Shown one piece after another: positions 24,801-35,469 of a DNA stretch of 64,000 nt. Below the pieces are notes generated by a model. It searched no databases. It saw nothing but the letters and a program-made list of their open reading frames with translations, and was not told where the DNA came from. The stretch covers positions 3,020,712-3,084,711 of the forward strand of contig SSNP01000024.1 of NCBI GenBank assembly GCA_006937955.1. The letters run 5' to 3'. Each line of letters begins with the position of its first letter. Position 1 is the stretch's first letter. Made by a program: the position numbers and the translations under genes. Source of the stretch: Pachypanchax playfairii (Eukaryota > Chordata > Actinopteri > Cyprinodontiformes > Aplocheilidae).

Positions 24801-27800
24801 TTGTATCTTGAGTAAAAAGAGAAACATGTGAGTTTCCTCTCATTCTTCACATACTTGTGCAAGTTAAACCAATAATTAATCACAAATTCAAATCTTAATC
24901 CCTGTTCTGTCCATCAGTGAGATAAACATCAAATATTCACGACTCCCATCTTGTAATTTTTACTCATCTTTCAGCAATTTTGTGTTTTTCTTTGTTTCCA
25001 CTGCACTGCAGCTTTTACACAATTAAACTCTTATTCACTGTTTAATTACTCATCAGCTGCTTTTATTTTCCCGTTAAGAGAGCTCACGCACTCGCCGCCT
25101 GCCTCTCCATCTGACAGAGGCCTCAGCAGTAATTGCACTGAGCTCTAATGCTGATCAGTGGGAATATTCTGAAGGCCCCAAGGCCTGGCTCTCTAGTAAG
25201 GCTGTCAGCACCCCCGAGGCACTGCCCTGGCAGGCTGCGTGGTGAGGCAGGGATGCATGGTTGGCTGGACACATGGACTGCTGGTGCAGTGCAGTTCTGA
25301 CAGACAGACAACAGGTAAAGAGCAGAGGAGTGCTCATTAGAGAGAAGCAGCCTCTGCTCCAGATACCAGTCTCGCTGAACTCCGAACATTTTCAACAGCA
25401 CGAAAAGGCACACTCAAAAAAAATACAAAAAGCAAGGCTTGTTTGACTGATGTATGTAATGTTATGTCATCGTGGCTTCTTTCACTTCTCCACATGACTC
25501 AGAACCAACACAACCAGATCAAGGTTAATCTACTTTCCTTTTAGCTTGAGGTTTTTGATCCATGATGTTCTGAACTTAAAGGGGATAATTCAGAAATTAG
25601 GTTCAGTATGAAGGTTATGAAAATTCACAAATCTTACTTGTTATAGCTCTTTGAAGCTTTAACTTACCAAGAAATGGTGAGGAATTCTGAAGAATGACCA
25701 GATAGCAGCTAGCTATGGTTGGTTCCAAAGTAGATTGCTACCATCTTAAAACAATCTAATCTCAACCTTTCAGAGTAATATACAATAACTTTACATTGGA
25801 AAACTTTAAAGTACCATTTGTACTGTATTACATTTTATTTTGCAAGAAACAGAATGAAATTCCATACACTGAACTGAAATTGCAATATATTGCTTGCTAA
25901 TTTCTTCTGGAATCAACCACAGAATTCCATCTAAATAATCCTGTGATGCAAAATTTATGTAACGAACTCTTAGCTCATAATACTGATCAGAGCTAATCTC
26001 AGTTTCTCTAAACCAAGACTGTTCAAAGTGCTATCTACAACAGGTAAGACATTAGGAGTTCATACCCTAAAAACAGAAACCCACTTCAAAGGGTTTGAAC
26101 TATTCCTTTGATCTTTCTAGCTTATTCTCGTCTACCTTTCCTGGTATCACCAACACATGATCAGACTGCTAACGGTCTCTCAAAACTCCCATCGTCTACA
26201 TTAAAAATCGACACAGACACTGACACTTTGCAGCCAGCTGATGTGCATCTGGGAACAGACTGCACATGTAAATTGCGTGTTCATGTGTTTCAAAGTGCAC
26301 AAAACACTCACATAAGGCTTTAGTTGGATTAAAAATGGCAGCATTACTAGACAGCAGGAGCAAAGAGCTTTACTACTCTCTGCATCAGTTTGGTGAGGCA
26401 GCTTCTAATTTATTTCAGTCCTGTCAATGTAACTGTGTTGCATATCTGCGCCCTGTCTCATTTTAACAAACTGTCTCTGTACCCACACATTTCTCTCGCT
26501 AGCTGTCGTCTCCCCCTGCAGTTTTGCCTTCTGGCCACTCCTTTTAGTTGCTGACTGAGACAGAATGTGTTGCCAGCTCCGAGAAGACAAAACAGACCTC
26601 CACCACCAAAAAGAAACAAAGCACATCCTCATACAGACATCATGGTGAGAGTTTACATACACAGCAAGTAGTAGGAAAAAACAAGATCCTTTTGGGGTTC
26701 TAACGTATGATTTATTTCAATTTCTAGTTCCCCCTTCCCACCCTCTCTTTTTTTCTTGCATAGAGATTTAAAACAAGTATCAGAGGAATTTGAGACAGTC
26801 ATTTTACAGCCTGAGGAGATTTCAAGAAAACTACAGGAGAGCAGGGAAATGTTTCCGGCCTCTAACTGAGGGAGGGGGACACACTCGGTCAATGCCTGAG
26901 GAATAGAGGTTATTTAAAATGAGATCTACTTGTGATTATTTGTTCAAACTTATTATAACTCAAGGTGGTAGACAGCACCCTAAGGCTCTGTTAGGGAAAA
27001 TATTTACACTATAGTCCATCAACCCGAACTTTCACCTTAAACATATTTAAAAATCGGACTTCACTTACTCCCTGACAAATAGGGACGGGTCATTTTGCAC
27101 AAATCACAGCTATCTGATAAGAGCACAGATGGCTCAGAATCAGAAAATATGCCGCCTTAAGGAGTTTTCTGGAAGCAGCAGATTGAAAATGGACTATTAT
27201 TCCAGAGACAGGTGCTTAAAAAACAGATGATGGAATGTGATCCTTTATTACAACCATAATAAATCCATAATGGTTGGTAATGTGAATACCCAGATCCAAA
27301 ACCTGCTGTATGCCACAAATCAGAGCTACTAATAGGACCTGTAGGGATGACACAGATCTGAACCCTGCTGGCATCAATTCTCTAAGGGACTTGTTGTGAA
27401 ATGTAAATTGATATTGTCCGATGTGATGATCTGTGTCATCGGATCCTTTATCGATCCCCCGTTTTAACAAAGAAACCACGTCTAGTGATTGAGTTGCTTT
27501 TACCTCGTCTGACAGATGAATGCCTCAAGTACTGGAGAATGTAGTCTGGGCAGCTGTATAATAAGAGCGGACAACCCCCAAGCAGGTACATCACAGGCGA
27601 GTGTGTAAAAACATTTATCATCCACCTCCTTTTCCACCCTCCTGACAGCCGCAGCAATTATCAGACGCACAAGCACAACATGCACAGCTGTAACTCCTGT
27701 TCAGCTGGCACCTCGGCATCACAGCATGTGTGTGAATGAACAACATACCAGGCTGATAAGCTTAGAGTGAAAGGTCAGAAGTATCAACACATCACAGGTG

Positions 27801-30800
27801 AAAAGACAGCAGGGAGACAAAAGAAGTGTGAAGGGGGAGACGCCGATGTCTAAAAAGAGAGGAAAGAAAACTGAAGGAAAAAACAAGAAAGGAAAAACAA
27901 ACATAGGAAAACAGTGTGACATGGAATGTGAGAGGCAGAAAGTATGAATCAGCAAAGATGAGAAGTGAAACAAAGAATAAAAGAATCAAAAGAAGGAAAC
28001 AAAAAAGTCACACTGACAGGGATGAATCTGGAGGTTCGGTGCCAGGATGAATATCTAAGGCACATTTTACACTTTAAATTTGTGCTGCTGCTGGTATTTA
28101 TCACAGAATTTGTTTGGCAACTATGTAGTAAAGCAAAAAGTTGCCTTAAAAAGTAACTCAACTATCAGATTGAGTATTTTAGAATTAGAGGCTTTGAAAG
28201 TTTTGAACGCAGCCTATAATTTGTTGGTAAAAATGATGTTTCCCAAAAGGATGGCCATCAGACACAAACAGATAAAACAGAGTAGAGCATAATGTGACTC
28301 TGTTTCCTGCATCCTGGTACAAATACATACAGACTGACTCTTTTCCTTCTAATGATCTGGCTAGTTTAAAGAACTCCCACTGAGCAGACAGGAAAAACTA
28401 TGGCACACTTGCTTCCACAGGAACCCCTACAGTATGACGCGTTTTCGCTGGGCTCAGTTTCAGAGAACAGAGAAATGATAACCAAGCTCTGCTTTTTCCT
28501 GACTTTCGTAATAAACATGGTTACCAACCAAAGCAAACAGCAATGAGTCTCAGCTAAAAAACTAATTATATGGCAGATGTTCTGTCTGTACATGTGCATT
28601 CAAGAAGACAAAGCATTTTAAGAGCTCTAAATCCTACACTGATGTTAGTCATTACAGAAAATATGAGGAGCGTTTTGATTGAAATTAATTTCCTACTGAA
28701 TTGCACAGGACCAAAACAGTTACCAGGGAATGATACTTTGAACTCAATACTTTTTAAATCCACTGGAGCAGAGATTGTATTCCCATTTCTTTTTATGGAC
28801 ATTATAGAATATGCTTGTGTCAATACTAACCTTTGTATTTCTGCGCAGGCTCCAGAGAATATTACTTTTTTTATGATCTTCGCTGTCCTCAATGTTCTTC
28901 TGAGGTCCTCCCTCATCCTGGCCGACTCTAGGTGGACCCCCCATCTCATCATCACTGCCAAGAGAGAAGCTTGTCCTAAAATTGCTGAACTTCCCAAGCC
29001 GTTTAGATCGGTCTCTGTACAACTTCGGCTTTATGCCCATCGCTGACATCTTTCTCCTGCGCTCCAGTGAACTACTATCAGCCTCGCTGTCTGACCCATT
29101 TCCTGCAGCACTTCCATTGGAGTGACCTTTGTTAGCATTGCGTATGGTAATAATCTTGCCCTGTGTGCTGTCATGGGGTACCGAGTAAATACCCTCCTCG
29201 TCTATTGTTCGAGGTTTGCTCACAGCATCCATAGGGTCTGCATAGTCTGAGGGATCATATCCACCATCACTACCAGGAGCCCAGGTGACAGTTTGGGGCA
29301 AAGAGGGTCGGTTGGTGCCTCCTTGCAGGTCCATGTAAGCTCCAAGGTTTGCCTTACGAAGCGGCTTGGGCTTCACTTGTGGAGGAACCTTGTTGTTCAG
29401 TTTGCTCTCAAAAGCACTGAACTCAGAAAGAACCGAGAACGAATCACTTGAATCCAGATCTGGCAGTTTGAAGCTTCCGAGGTGGGAACCAAGACCGCCA
29501 CTTTCCCTAAGTGGAGGGCAAGGTGGTGATGGATCGATGTCGTCTTCTGAGTCCATCAGAATGTTGACTGGACTTGGGGAGCCACATCGAGGGCTGATGC
29601 TCTCATTGGTACATGCCTCAGCCACATTATCATACATGTGTGTTGCCTCGACAACTGTGCGCTTCTCTATGACCTCTTTGAAGAATGGTTGGAAAAGGTC
29701 TATTTTATGAAGTCCCCCAACTACACCACCATGTCCACAGATAACTGTGTTAAATCTGGCATTTATTTCATTGGCCAGTTCCTCTCCCTGACTGACTTGC
29801 TCTTTAGCTGAGTCCGAGTCTGACAGTTCCATCTGACTCTCAGCTACTGCTAGCAGCTGGACTGGAATGATGTCCTGGACCTCACAGAGAAAAGCACACA
29901 TTGTTTCCATTGAAGCCTTGCGGCGAGCAGAGTACACTGTAATGTAGCCGTGGACCAGGCCAGTTTTGCGGAGGGAGAAAGATGAATGGAATGAGAGCAG
30001 AGACAGCTCCATGTTCTGTCTCTGACCTCCTATTTTAAGATCCAGAGTAACTGACGTGCCACTGCTTGGGCTGGATGCAGGACGACAATGTTGAGGCAAA
30101 AGAAAGGGAGCAAGCAGTTGGTCTAAGTCATAGGTGTCTCCACACATCAGGCACATGACTATCCTGAGATCTGGTTCAAGCACTGGCTGGGACTGAGAGT
30201 CTCTGAAGGCTGAGGGTGGAGGAGGTAATATTGGGGAGCTGCTCCCAATGTTTCTCCGTGTTTCTAAGAGGCTCCTCAACATCTGATTAATTTGCTTCTC
30301 ACTGATATTGGGACCATAACCTTTGCCGGGTGAAGCAGGATCTAGGTAGGCACACTGCAACTTTACAGCCACCTGCTGTCCATGATGTATTAGAGTTTGT
30401 GCTGTTTCCCCCCCAATATCTCCTATGGATCCTACGCCACGCTTGGTGACCAGTAGGAGGGACAGAGGGACTTGAGCTAAGCTGTTTTCCCTTTCTCTTC
30501 TACTTACAGTTGACTCTCTAAGCTTCTCTAAACTCTCAACAACATAAGAAAGGGATTCCCTTGAATTGTACAAACACAAACAACCGTGGGGTGTAAAAGT
30601 TGGTGTGTGAAACGAGTTGACTGGCAGACGTACATTCCCTTCTATGGGACGAAGGGCTAACTCATAGATCTTTCCATCTAAGATGTACCGGTCATCACTG
30701 GAGCACAACGCCCTTATCTCATTTGCCATATCTCTGGCAAGCCCATCTTTTCCTAGGATGACGAGATTTATGCGTTCAGCCCTCCCCCCATCAAGTCTTG

Positions 30801-32559
30801 CACTGTCTGATGATGCATATCGAGTGGGGAATCTAGAAGCAAGTATCTGCTCTATCTTACTGTCCACACAATGGGGACTGATGGGACAAGTATCCTTTGT
30901 CGGATGATAAACAAAATGGATATGTTTCAGTATTAGAGCATCTCTTTCAGCTTGCAACTTTTGAAGAGCTTTGAATCTCTGCTCATCCCCCAACACCTCC
31001 TGAATTGCTGCCATTTTTTCTTTACTCGGTTTTGCATCCACCTCTAGCTCGTAAAAAAGCTCAGAGTATTCAAGAAGAAGTTCCTGAAAGTCTTCTTTGG
31101 CCCTGTCTATGATTTCTTTCTGGTGTTTCTTGTATATATCCAAATATTCAGATTCATCTAGCCACTGGTATAAAGTTTCATCCATGACGAAATTTCGAGC
31201 CTCCTCCCATGGTTTCCCAGGTGTGATAAAAGGAGTAACACTTAATTTTTCTTTAAACTCCCACCTACACTCAGCCTGTTTGCGCTCAGTTTTTAGATGT
31301 TCCAGATGGATTTCATAAATAGCTTCAGCTGCTGAGGTCTCCAGGAGGTCCTGAGGGATTCGATCATCGTCCATGTTGTCAATGTGAGATGTGGTCTCCC
31401 AAGGGGTATCATCTAGCACCACAAACCACTGGAAGAAATCTCTCTTTGTCTCCAGGACTTTCTGAACTCCAGACCAGCTTAGGTGTTCTATTTCATCCAA
31501 CTCTGGTAAAAGCACTGATAGGGCTTGTGGTAGAGTACCAAGATAAGTCTTCCTGCGTTTCTCTATATGATCTTGTTTAAGTCTGTGCACATGCTGTTGG
31601 AAGAGCTTCTTGGATTTAGCTGTTCCCTCAAGAAAAACATAATCCTTATATTCAGGGGATGTCTGCATGCGGCGGCTGGCAGCAGGCCAAGTCTCATTAT
31701 GGTTGTTCACAATTCTGTTGACCAGCCACTCATAGCGGTCTTTGGCTGAAGCAATCTGTTGACTCTGCTGTTTCAGTGCTTCAAAGTATGGGATGATCTT
31801 GGGCTTTCCCCTGCCTTTGTCTATGAGCTGAACCAGTGTAAGAAATGCCAGGTCAACATTGACATTAGAACGAGCTGATGTCTCTACCACCTGCAGGTTC
31901 TTCTTAGCTAGAGCAAAAGCGTGACAATCTTTAATATAACGCTCAACTCCTTCGTCACATTTAGTGAGAACAAGCACAATAGGCTTCTTTGTTTTGGTTA
32001 GCTGGTTATACAGGTTGGTAACAAACTTCATCTGGTCCTCAAAACTACGGTTCATCCCCCTGCTAACATCCACACAGAGTAAGAAGCCATCCACAATGAG
32101 CTTTCCTTCAGGCATCTGTTTTTGCTCAAAGTCCTGCTCCAGCCCCAGTTGGTCTGTGCAAAAGTACATCAGCTTTTCAGCTGAAGCCAGCTTGGTGGAA
32201 GCTGCTCTCTTGATGTAAGGCTGAAGTGCCGTGCTACGATGTGGCTGGAAAGTCTGGTCATCAATGAACTCAGTCTGCTCCACCACATTCATACGGCATT
32301 CTGGCCCCTCTTCCATTGTCCTCCCAGCCTCTCCCCAGTAAAGGAAGTGGTCATTGTTCACCACACGGCCTCCAAAGTCACTGGTGCTTAAAACAGAGGT
32401 GTGATCCAGGTAAAAGTCATCCGCGCTTGGACGAACAAAGCGGTTACAAAGGCAGGACTTGCCCACACCACACTGGCCTTTCTCCTTCTCTGTCCCAGAC
32501 AACCCAAGCACGACCAGGTTGTAGATGGGTGCCCGGGTATCTTGTTTTCTGGCCATCAT
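14026..32559 (-). CDS. arhgap35: p190A RhoGAP (Rho GTPase-activating protein 35), six coding exons
   Basis: Joins 32559-28831, 24626-24482, 18515-18438, 16878-16747, 15469-15364 and 14509-14026 (4674 nt, 1557 residues; human is about 1499). The protein switches off RhoA by speeding GTP hydrolysis and so controls actin, adhesion and migration. Domains: GTP-binding domain with P-loop G28-S35 (GQCGVGKS), TKCD at 199-202 and SAR at 228-230; four FF domains at about 270-548; pseudoGTPase domains at about 592-765 and 783-955; linker with Y1106 (DYADP) and Y1125 (IYSVP), matching the human RasGAP-docking tyrosines; polybasic KQPRPKPRH at 1244; RhoGAP domain at about 1258-1445 with arginine finger R1300. 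The tail SPPPTPQS and the end AEQHTL fit ARHGAP35 rather than ARHGAP5. The start is the first of two adjacent ATGs (MMARKQ), where family similarity begins. Whether this is the 35a or 35b copy is not resolved. Confidence 0.96.
15364..15469 (-). CDS. arhgap35: arhgap35 coding exon 5 (residues 1362-1397)
   Basis: Acceptor GCCATTCAG|AGATCAAC, donor TTGAACAA|GTGAGTG; 106 nt, not a multiple of three, so skipping it would shift the frame inside the RhoGAP domain. It encodes INDQEQRFQAMKDVL and ENYELFKYVISHLN. Confidence 0.95.
15787..15852 (+). repeat. (CA)n microsatellite in arhgap35 intron 4
   Basis: About 33 perfect CA units, 318 nt upstream of exon 5 in the sense of transcription (UG in the pre-mRNA). 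Confidence 0.97.
15917..15938 (+). repeat. (TG)n microsatellite in arhgap35 intron 4
   Basis: About 11 TG units, 64 nt from the longer CA array and complementary to it. Confidence 0.95.
16747..16878 (-). CDS. arhgap35: arhgap35 coding exon 4 (residues 1318-1362)
   Basis: Acceptor CCTCCAG|ACCACGCC, donor GCCTTCA|GTAAGT; 132 nt. It encodes the central RhoGAP segment with EKDFTINSVAGALKAFFSEL and PEPLVPY, highly similar to human p190A. Confidence 0.96.
17159..17290 (+). mobile_element. fragment of a hAT-like MITE in arhgap35 intron 3
   Basis: The segment begins CCAGTTCTGGTCCTCGAGGGCC and runs through CACCTGTTCAGCC and TTCTGCAGAAGCCTGGTGATC, words of an abundant fish non-autonomous family. The same family, with both ends, appears at 51613-51824. 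No right-hand inverted repeat is visible here. Confidence 0.5.
18051..18094 (+). repeat. CA/CG-type microsatellite in arhgap35 intron 2
   Basis: CA units change to CACG and CATA units. Confidence 0.95.
18438..18515 (-). CDS. arhgap35: arhgap35 coding exon 3 (residues 1292-1318), arginine-finger exon
   Basis: Acceptor TTGGTCAAG|GTTTTAG, donor GAACAAG|GTGAGT; 78 nt. It encodes STEGIYRVCGNKAEIE with the catalytic arginine finger R1300 (codon 18492-18490). The residue two positions later is Cys (TGT, 18486-18484), where the family normally has Ser. Confidence 0.96.
18660..20340. other. arhgap35 intron 2, AT-rich stretch
   Basis: No recognisable element, RNA gene or exon-like segment. Confidence 0.45.
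20481..20548 (+). repeat. poly(A) tracts flanking a 10-N assembly gap
   Basis: A run of 26 A (20481-20506), then N at 20507-20516, then AGAGGGAGG and a second A run. The words AGAGGGAGG plus poly(A) appear on both sides of the gap, suggesting that two contig ends were not merged. Confidence 0.9.
20600..21950. other. arhgap35 intron 2, no gene seen
   Basis: 20640-20880 is purine-rich. A GC-richer patch at 21140-21430 has ORFs on both strands but no splice context or domain. Confidence 0.45.
21955..22162 (+). repeat. interspersed repeat copy related to 6090-6405
   Basis: It shares GATTCACA.CAATTTGAATG, AATACTCAGAAATGCAATTTTGAG and TGCCACAAGAACATGTTAAC with the element at 5139-6405, and ends AGGTGGGTCTTAAAG. 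This is a right-half copy of the same family. Confidence 0.7.
22170..24480. other. arhgap35 intron 2, proximal part
   Basis: No gene seen. A small tandem duplication (CAGGGTGGGAAG, two copies) lies at about 23143-23166. Confidence 0.45.
24482..24626 (-). CDS. arhgap35: arhgap35 coding exon 2 (residues 1244-1292)
   Basis: Acceptor TTGTTGTCAG|AAACAACC, donor ATGACAG|GTAAG; 145 nt, ending in phase 1. It encodes the polybasic KQPRPKPRH stretch, implicated in membrane lipid binding in the family, and the first RhoGAP helices (ESNYFGIPLTAVITPERPIP). Confidence 0.96.
25600..26110 (+). repeat. possible interspersed repeat in arhgap35 intron 1
   Basis: The right end (CTATCTACAACAGGTAAGACATTAGGAGTTCATACC) resembles CCATCTGCAACAAGTAAGATATTAATTACTCATGG near 45200-45235, pointing to a shared family. 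Its boundaries are unclear. Confidence 0.35.
26120..28560. other. arhgap35 intron 1, no gene or element recognised
   Basis: Short ORFs on both strands without coding character. Confidence 0.45.
28831..32559 (-). CDS. arhgap35: arhgap35 coding exon 1 (residues 1-1243)
   Basis: This one giant exon encodes everything from the N-terminus to just before the polybasic region: the GTP-binding domain, four FF domains, both pseudoGTPase domains and the tyrosine-containing linker. It ends ACAAAG|GTTAGT in phase 0. A single oversized exon at this point is characteristic of ARHGAP35 and ARHGAP5. The frame stays open past the donor for 28 more codons to a stop at 28744. Confidence 0.97.
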
Positions 32560-32645
32560 TATCGTTGGCAGAGGATCATCCTGCCATGCTGACTGCTTGC
32601 TCTAGGGAGAGGAGGAAGAAACTGGCAGGAAAGCAGGGTTTCCAT
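32559..32645 (-). CDS. upstream ORF in the arhgap35 leader, 28 codons
   Basis: ATG at 32645-32643, peptide starting METLLSCQFLPPLPRASS, stop TAA at 32561-32559. The stop shares its last A with the arhgap35 start (TAATG). A three-codon uORF (ATGGCAGGATGA) lies within the same stretch. The uORF lies wholly inside the exon defined by the acceptor at 32679-32678, so it is present in the mature mRNA. Termination next to the main ATG could permit or limit re-initiation. Whether it is translated is unknown. Confidence 0.5.
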   Translation of the reverse strand: METLLSCQFLPPLPRASSQHGRMILCQR

Positions 32646-32677
32646 GCAAGAGAAGCTCACTGGGCTGAGGTCTGGTC
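32560..32677 (-). other. arhgap35: last part of the arhgap35 5' UTR, same exon as the start codon
   Basis: A strong acceptor on the minus strand (TTTCTCTCTTTCTATCTTTCAG before GACCAGACC, AG at 32679-32678) places a splice junction 118 nt upstream of the ATG. At least one non-coding leader exon must therefore lie at higher coordinates. I could not identify it. Confidence 0.65.
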
Positions 32678-32679
32678 CT

Positions 32680-34034
32680 GAAAGATAGAAAGAGAGAAAC
32701 AGAATACAGAGAATTAATCCACAGAGGTACAGTAAAAAAAAGACAGAACAGGATTTATTATTGGTAAGATATTGTCTCTCAACTAGATTCCTGTGCCTAT
32801 GTTCTGTTAACAATGTTTAATCTTTGATCCTATTTATCCTGTAAATGTTTCCTGAAAAGATTGAGGTCAATGGGAAAGCTGCTGGAATGTTGCATAACAC
32901 TTTAACCAATCTTTACTTCAGATAAAGACAATTGTTTCCAGTGTAACTTATTAAGTTGAAATTCTGCAAAAGCCATAGTGCCTTCCACATTTCATGCACT
33001 GAAACTCCATATTTGTTTTGCCTTATTATGTGACATCTAACAGTATGGTTGGTTGTTTCACTGGCAGCAAAATCAGAATAAAGTTTTACACAGTTATTGC
33101 TATGACAGCAAACAGACACAAATGTGCACAAGGGCACCACCACACTTGTGGAAACAGACACACTGAGCTCCTCTACACCCCAAATGAAAGACACACACAA
33201 GAAGATGAAAGCAGATAAGTGTTCCAAAGCTAAAGTTACTAATTGGCCAACTAGGGAGAGCCATCTGCATTTTAAAAGGCTGCATTGCCTGTTGGCTCAC
33301 CCATTTCCATCAAAAGCATGATTCTCACCCAGCAGATCAGAGCTTGATAACATACCATCACTCACGTCTCAATGTATTTAACTTCATTAGGGAAAACAAA
33401 TTGGTTTAACACAAGTGAAAAAAAAAAAAACGACACGAACACTTCATAATATAAGCAGAGCCTTTTGTTGTATGACCAAACTAAATATAATTTATTCTGT
33501 TAGTAGATCAAATCTAAAAATAGGCAACATACAGCTGATGGGGGATACTGTTTACGGATTGGTCCTCAATGACAGAACAATTTGTAAGAAATTAAAAATC
33601 TTGCCAAGCTGTTACGCAGCCAGCACACTCAGGAGCAAAGCATGTGATCACTTCATTCATGTCACAACTGACACATTAATAAAGTAAAGCAGATATTAAA
33701 ACCCTCCATTAATCACTGGCAGAGCACGTTCCAGACAAAGCCTTTGCTGTAGAATAAAATTCGCCAAACATCAAAGAACTGAGAATTTGTAGAGATGAAC
33801 TTCAAAGTCTAATAAAGCTACACCAAGAAGGAAAGGTGAGTAAAAGAAATCTGTTGAAAAAGAAAGAAACAACGTCACATTTATGAATTTTATATAGATA
33901 TAAAAAGCTGCAAATCAAAGTACAATGATAATCACAGCAAAGCACCAAATTCCTACTCTTTACAGGAGCAATTTGAAATGAAGGGAATTATCATCCGTGG
34001 CTCAAAAGAACACCTGTGTTCTGACCTAGTTATG
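32680..34034. other. presumed 5' intron of arhgap35, no gene seen
   Basis: AT-rich with an A-run at 33419-33430. No element recognised. Confidence 0.45.
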
Positions 34035-34042
34035 TTCACACT

Positions 34043-34530
34043 TAGGGGTGTAACAGTACACGCATTCATAAAAACTGTTTCAGTACTGGGCTATTGGTGT
34101 GGTGCAGATGTTTACCGATCCGATTACAGCTAGTTAACAGACTTCTTTTGCGCGCAGAGCATCTTCAGTGGTGGACTGGGAGTTTGTTGTCAGTACTGGA
34201 CTCTCGCGTAAGGTTTTTTTCCTCTAGCAGACGTCACGGCTGATGTGAACAACGAGCCGGAGCTTGAAGACCCTCCTTTATCTTTAAGGTCTCTGTTTGG
34301 GAATTTAAGCAGTATTCTATTTTTATTACTATTTTTATGTTTTATTATTTTTTAATGTTTCATTTTTATAAGAAAATATATAAAGCACGGTTTGCAAAAG
34401 TTGAAAATTAAACAACAGCAATTTTTATGTTTTGTGTTTTTTTACTTACTGTACCGAAAATGAACTGATCCGTGACCTCAAAACCGAGATACGTACCAAA
34501 CCATGATTTTTGTGTACCATTTCACCCCTA
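34043..34530. mobile_element. non-autonomous hAT-like DNA transposon with 8-bp target duplication
   Basis: The ends are inverted: TAGGGGTGTAACAGTACAC on the left and GTGTACCATTTCACCCCTA on the right. Flanking 8-mers TTCACACT (34035-34042) and TTCACAAT (34531-34538) differ by one base, as expected for an aged hAT duplication. At 488 bp with no transposase ORF, it is a MITE-like copy. Confidence 0.75.
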
Positions 34531-34904
34531 TTCACAATACAAAGTAAATGGCCTTAATGAAATGTATTCACAAAGAAACAAGTCTGAGAACCTCTAAATA
34601 TGATCCACTGCTGTAACAGTACGTGCATTTAGTCTCATCATCATCAGTCTTTAATATATTGTGTCTGGTACTTTAATGTGGTAATACTTAGAGATGCAAA
34701 ACATTAGACAAATATACAGTTATTTATATGATTTACTGCAGACCAAGCTGCAATATCATTATCATCCACATCAACTTTATAATGACAAAAAATGTTCAAG
34801 AGTTGACTCTTCTATTGTTCTCAGGAGGAAATGGAATATTCCTTTAAGACTGAGAGTGAATGTTTCTCTCAAGCAGAGTCCTTCATGTATCTTGGTGTCC
34901 TAAG

Positions 34905-35465
34905 CACAGGCAATGATTCAGCTCTTGCTCCACCCTGCTAACAGATCAAGGTTTTGTCTGTAGTAATGAATGCGTCACTCCAGTCTGTTGTAGTAAAGAA
35001 GAAGCTGAGTCAGAAGACAAAGCGCTCATGTTCCAACCCTCACCTCTAGTAATGAGATTTTGATATTGACTGAAAGAACTAGATCCCATTGACAAGCAAC
35101 TAAAATGAGTAACAACATAAGGTGGCGGGACTCAGCCCTGGAGATAAGATGAAGAGCTCCATCATCTGGGAGGAGCTTGAAGTAGAGTTACTGCTCCTCC
35201 ACATCAAATGGAATCAACTGAGGTTTGGGCATCTGATAAGGATGTTACCTGTTCCCCCTCCTCTGGAGGTTTCCAGGCTACTCCCCATTTGACCAGACCC
35301 AGATCTTGCTGGAGGGATTATGTATCCTCTCTAGCCTGAGTATACCTGGGGATCCCCAGGTGCTGGAGAGTGTCATTGGGGAGAGGGGGCTGACTGGTTT
35401 CTCTCCTGCACCTGTCACCTGTATGACTTAACATTGGTTAAGTGGAAGAAAAAGGATGGTTGGAT
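34905..35465 (+). mobile_element. degenerate non-LTR retrotransposon 3' end
   Basis: Stretches match a very common fish LINE: GGTGGCGGGACTCAGCC, GAGCTTGAAGTAGAG and ACTGCTCCTCCACATCAAATGG. The degraded translation NQLRFGHLIRM corresponds to the family's SQLRWFGHLIRMP. It ends near GGAAGAAAAAGGATGGTTGGATG. Frames are broken. The clade is not assigned. Another copy lies in reverse at 55635-55930. Confidence 0.7.
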
Positions 35466-35469
35466 GAAA

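Noticed and set aside
28570..29046. 158-codon ORF on the plus strand
   Set aside because: It is the antisense of the 3' end of the large arhgap35 exon and its intron; no family match.
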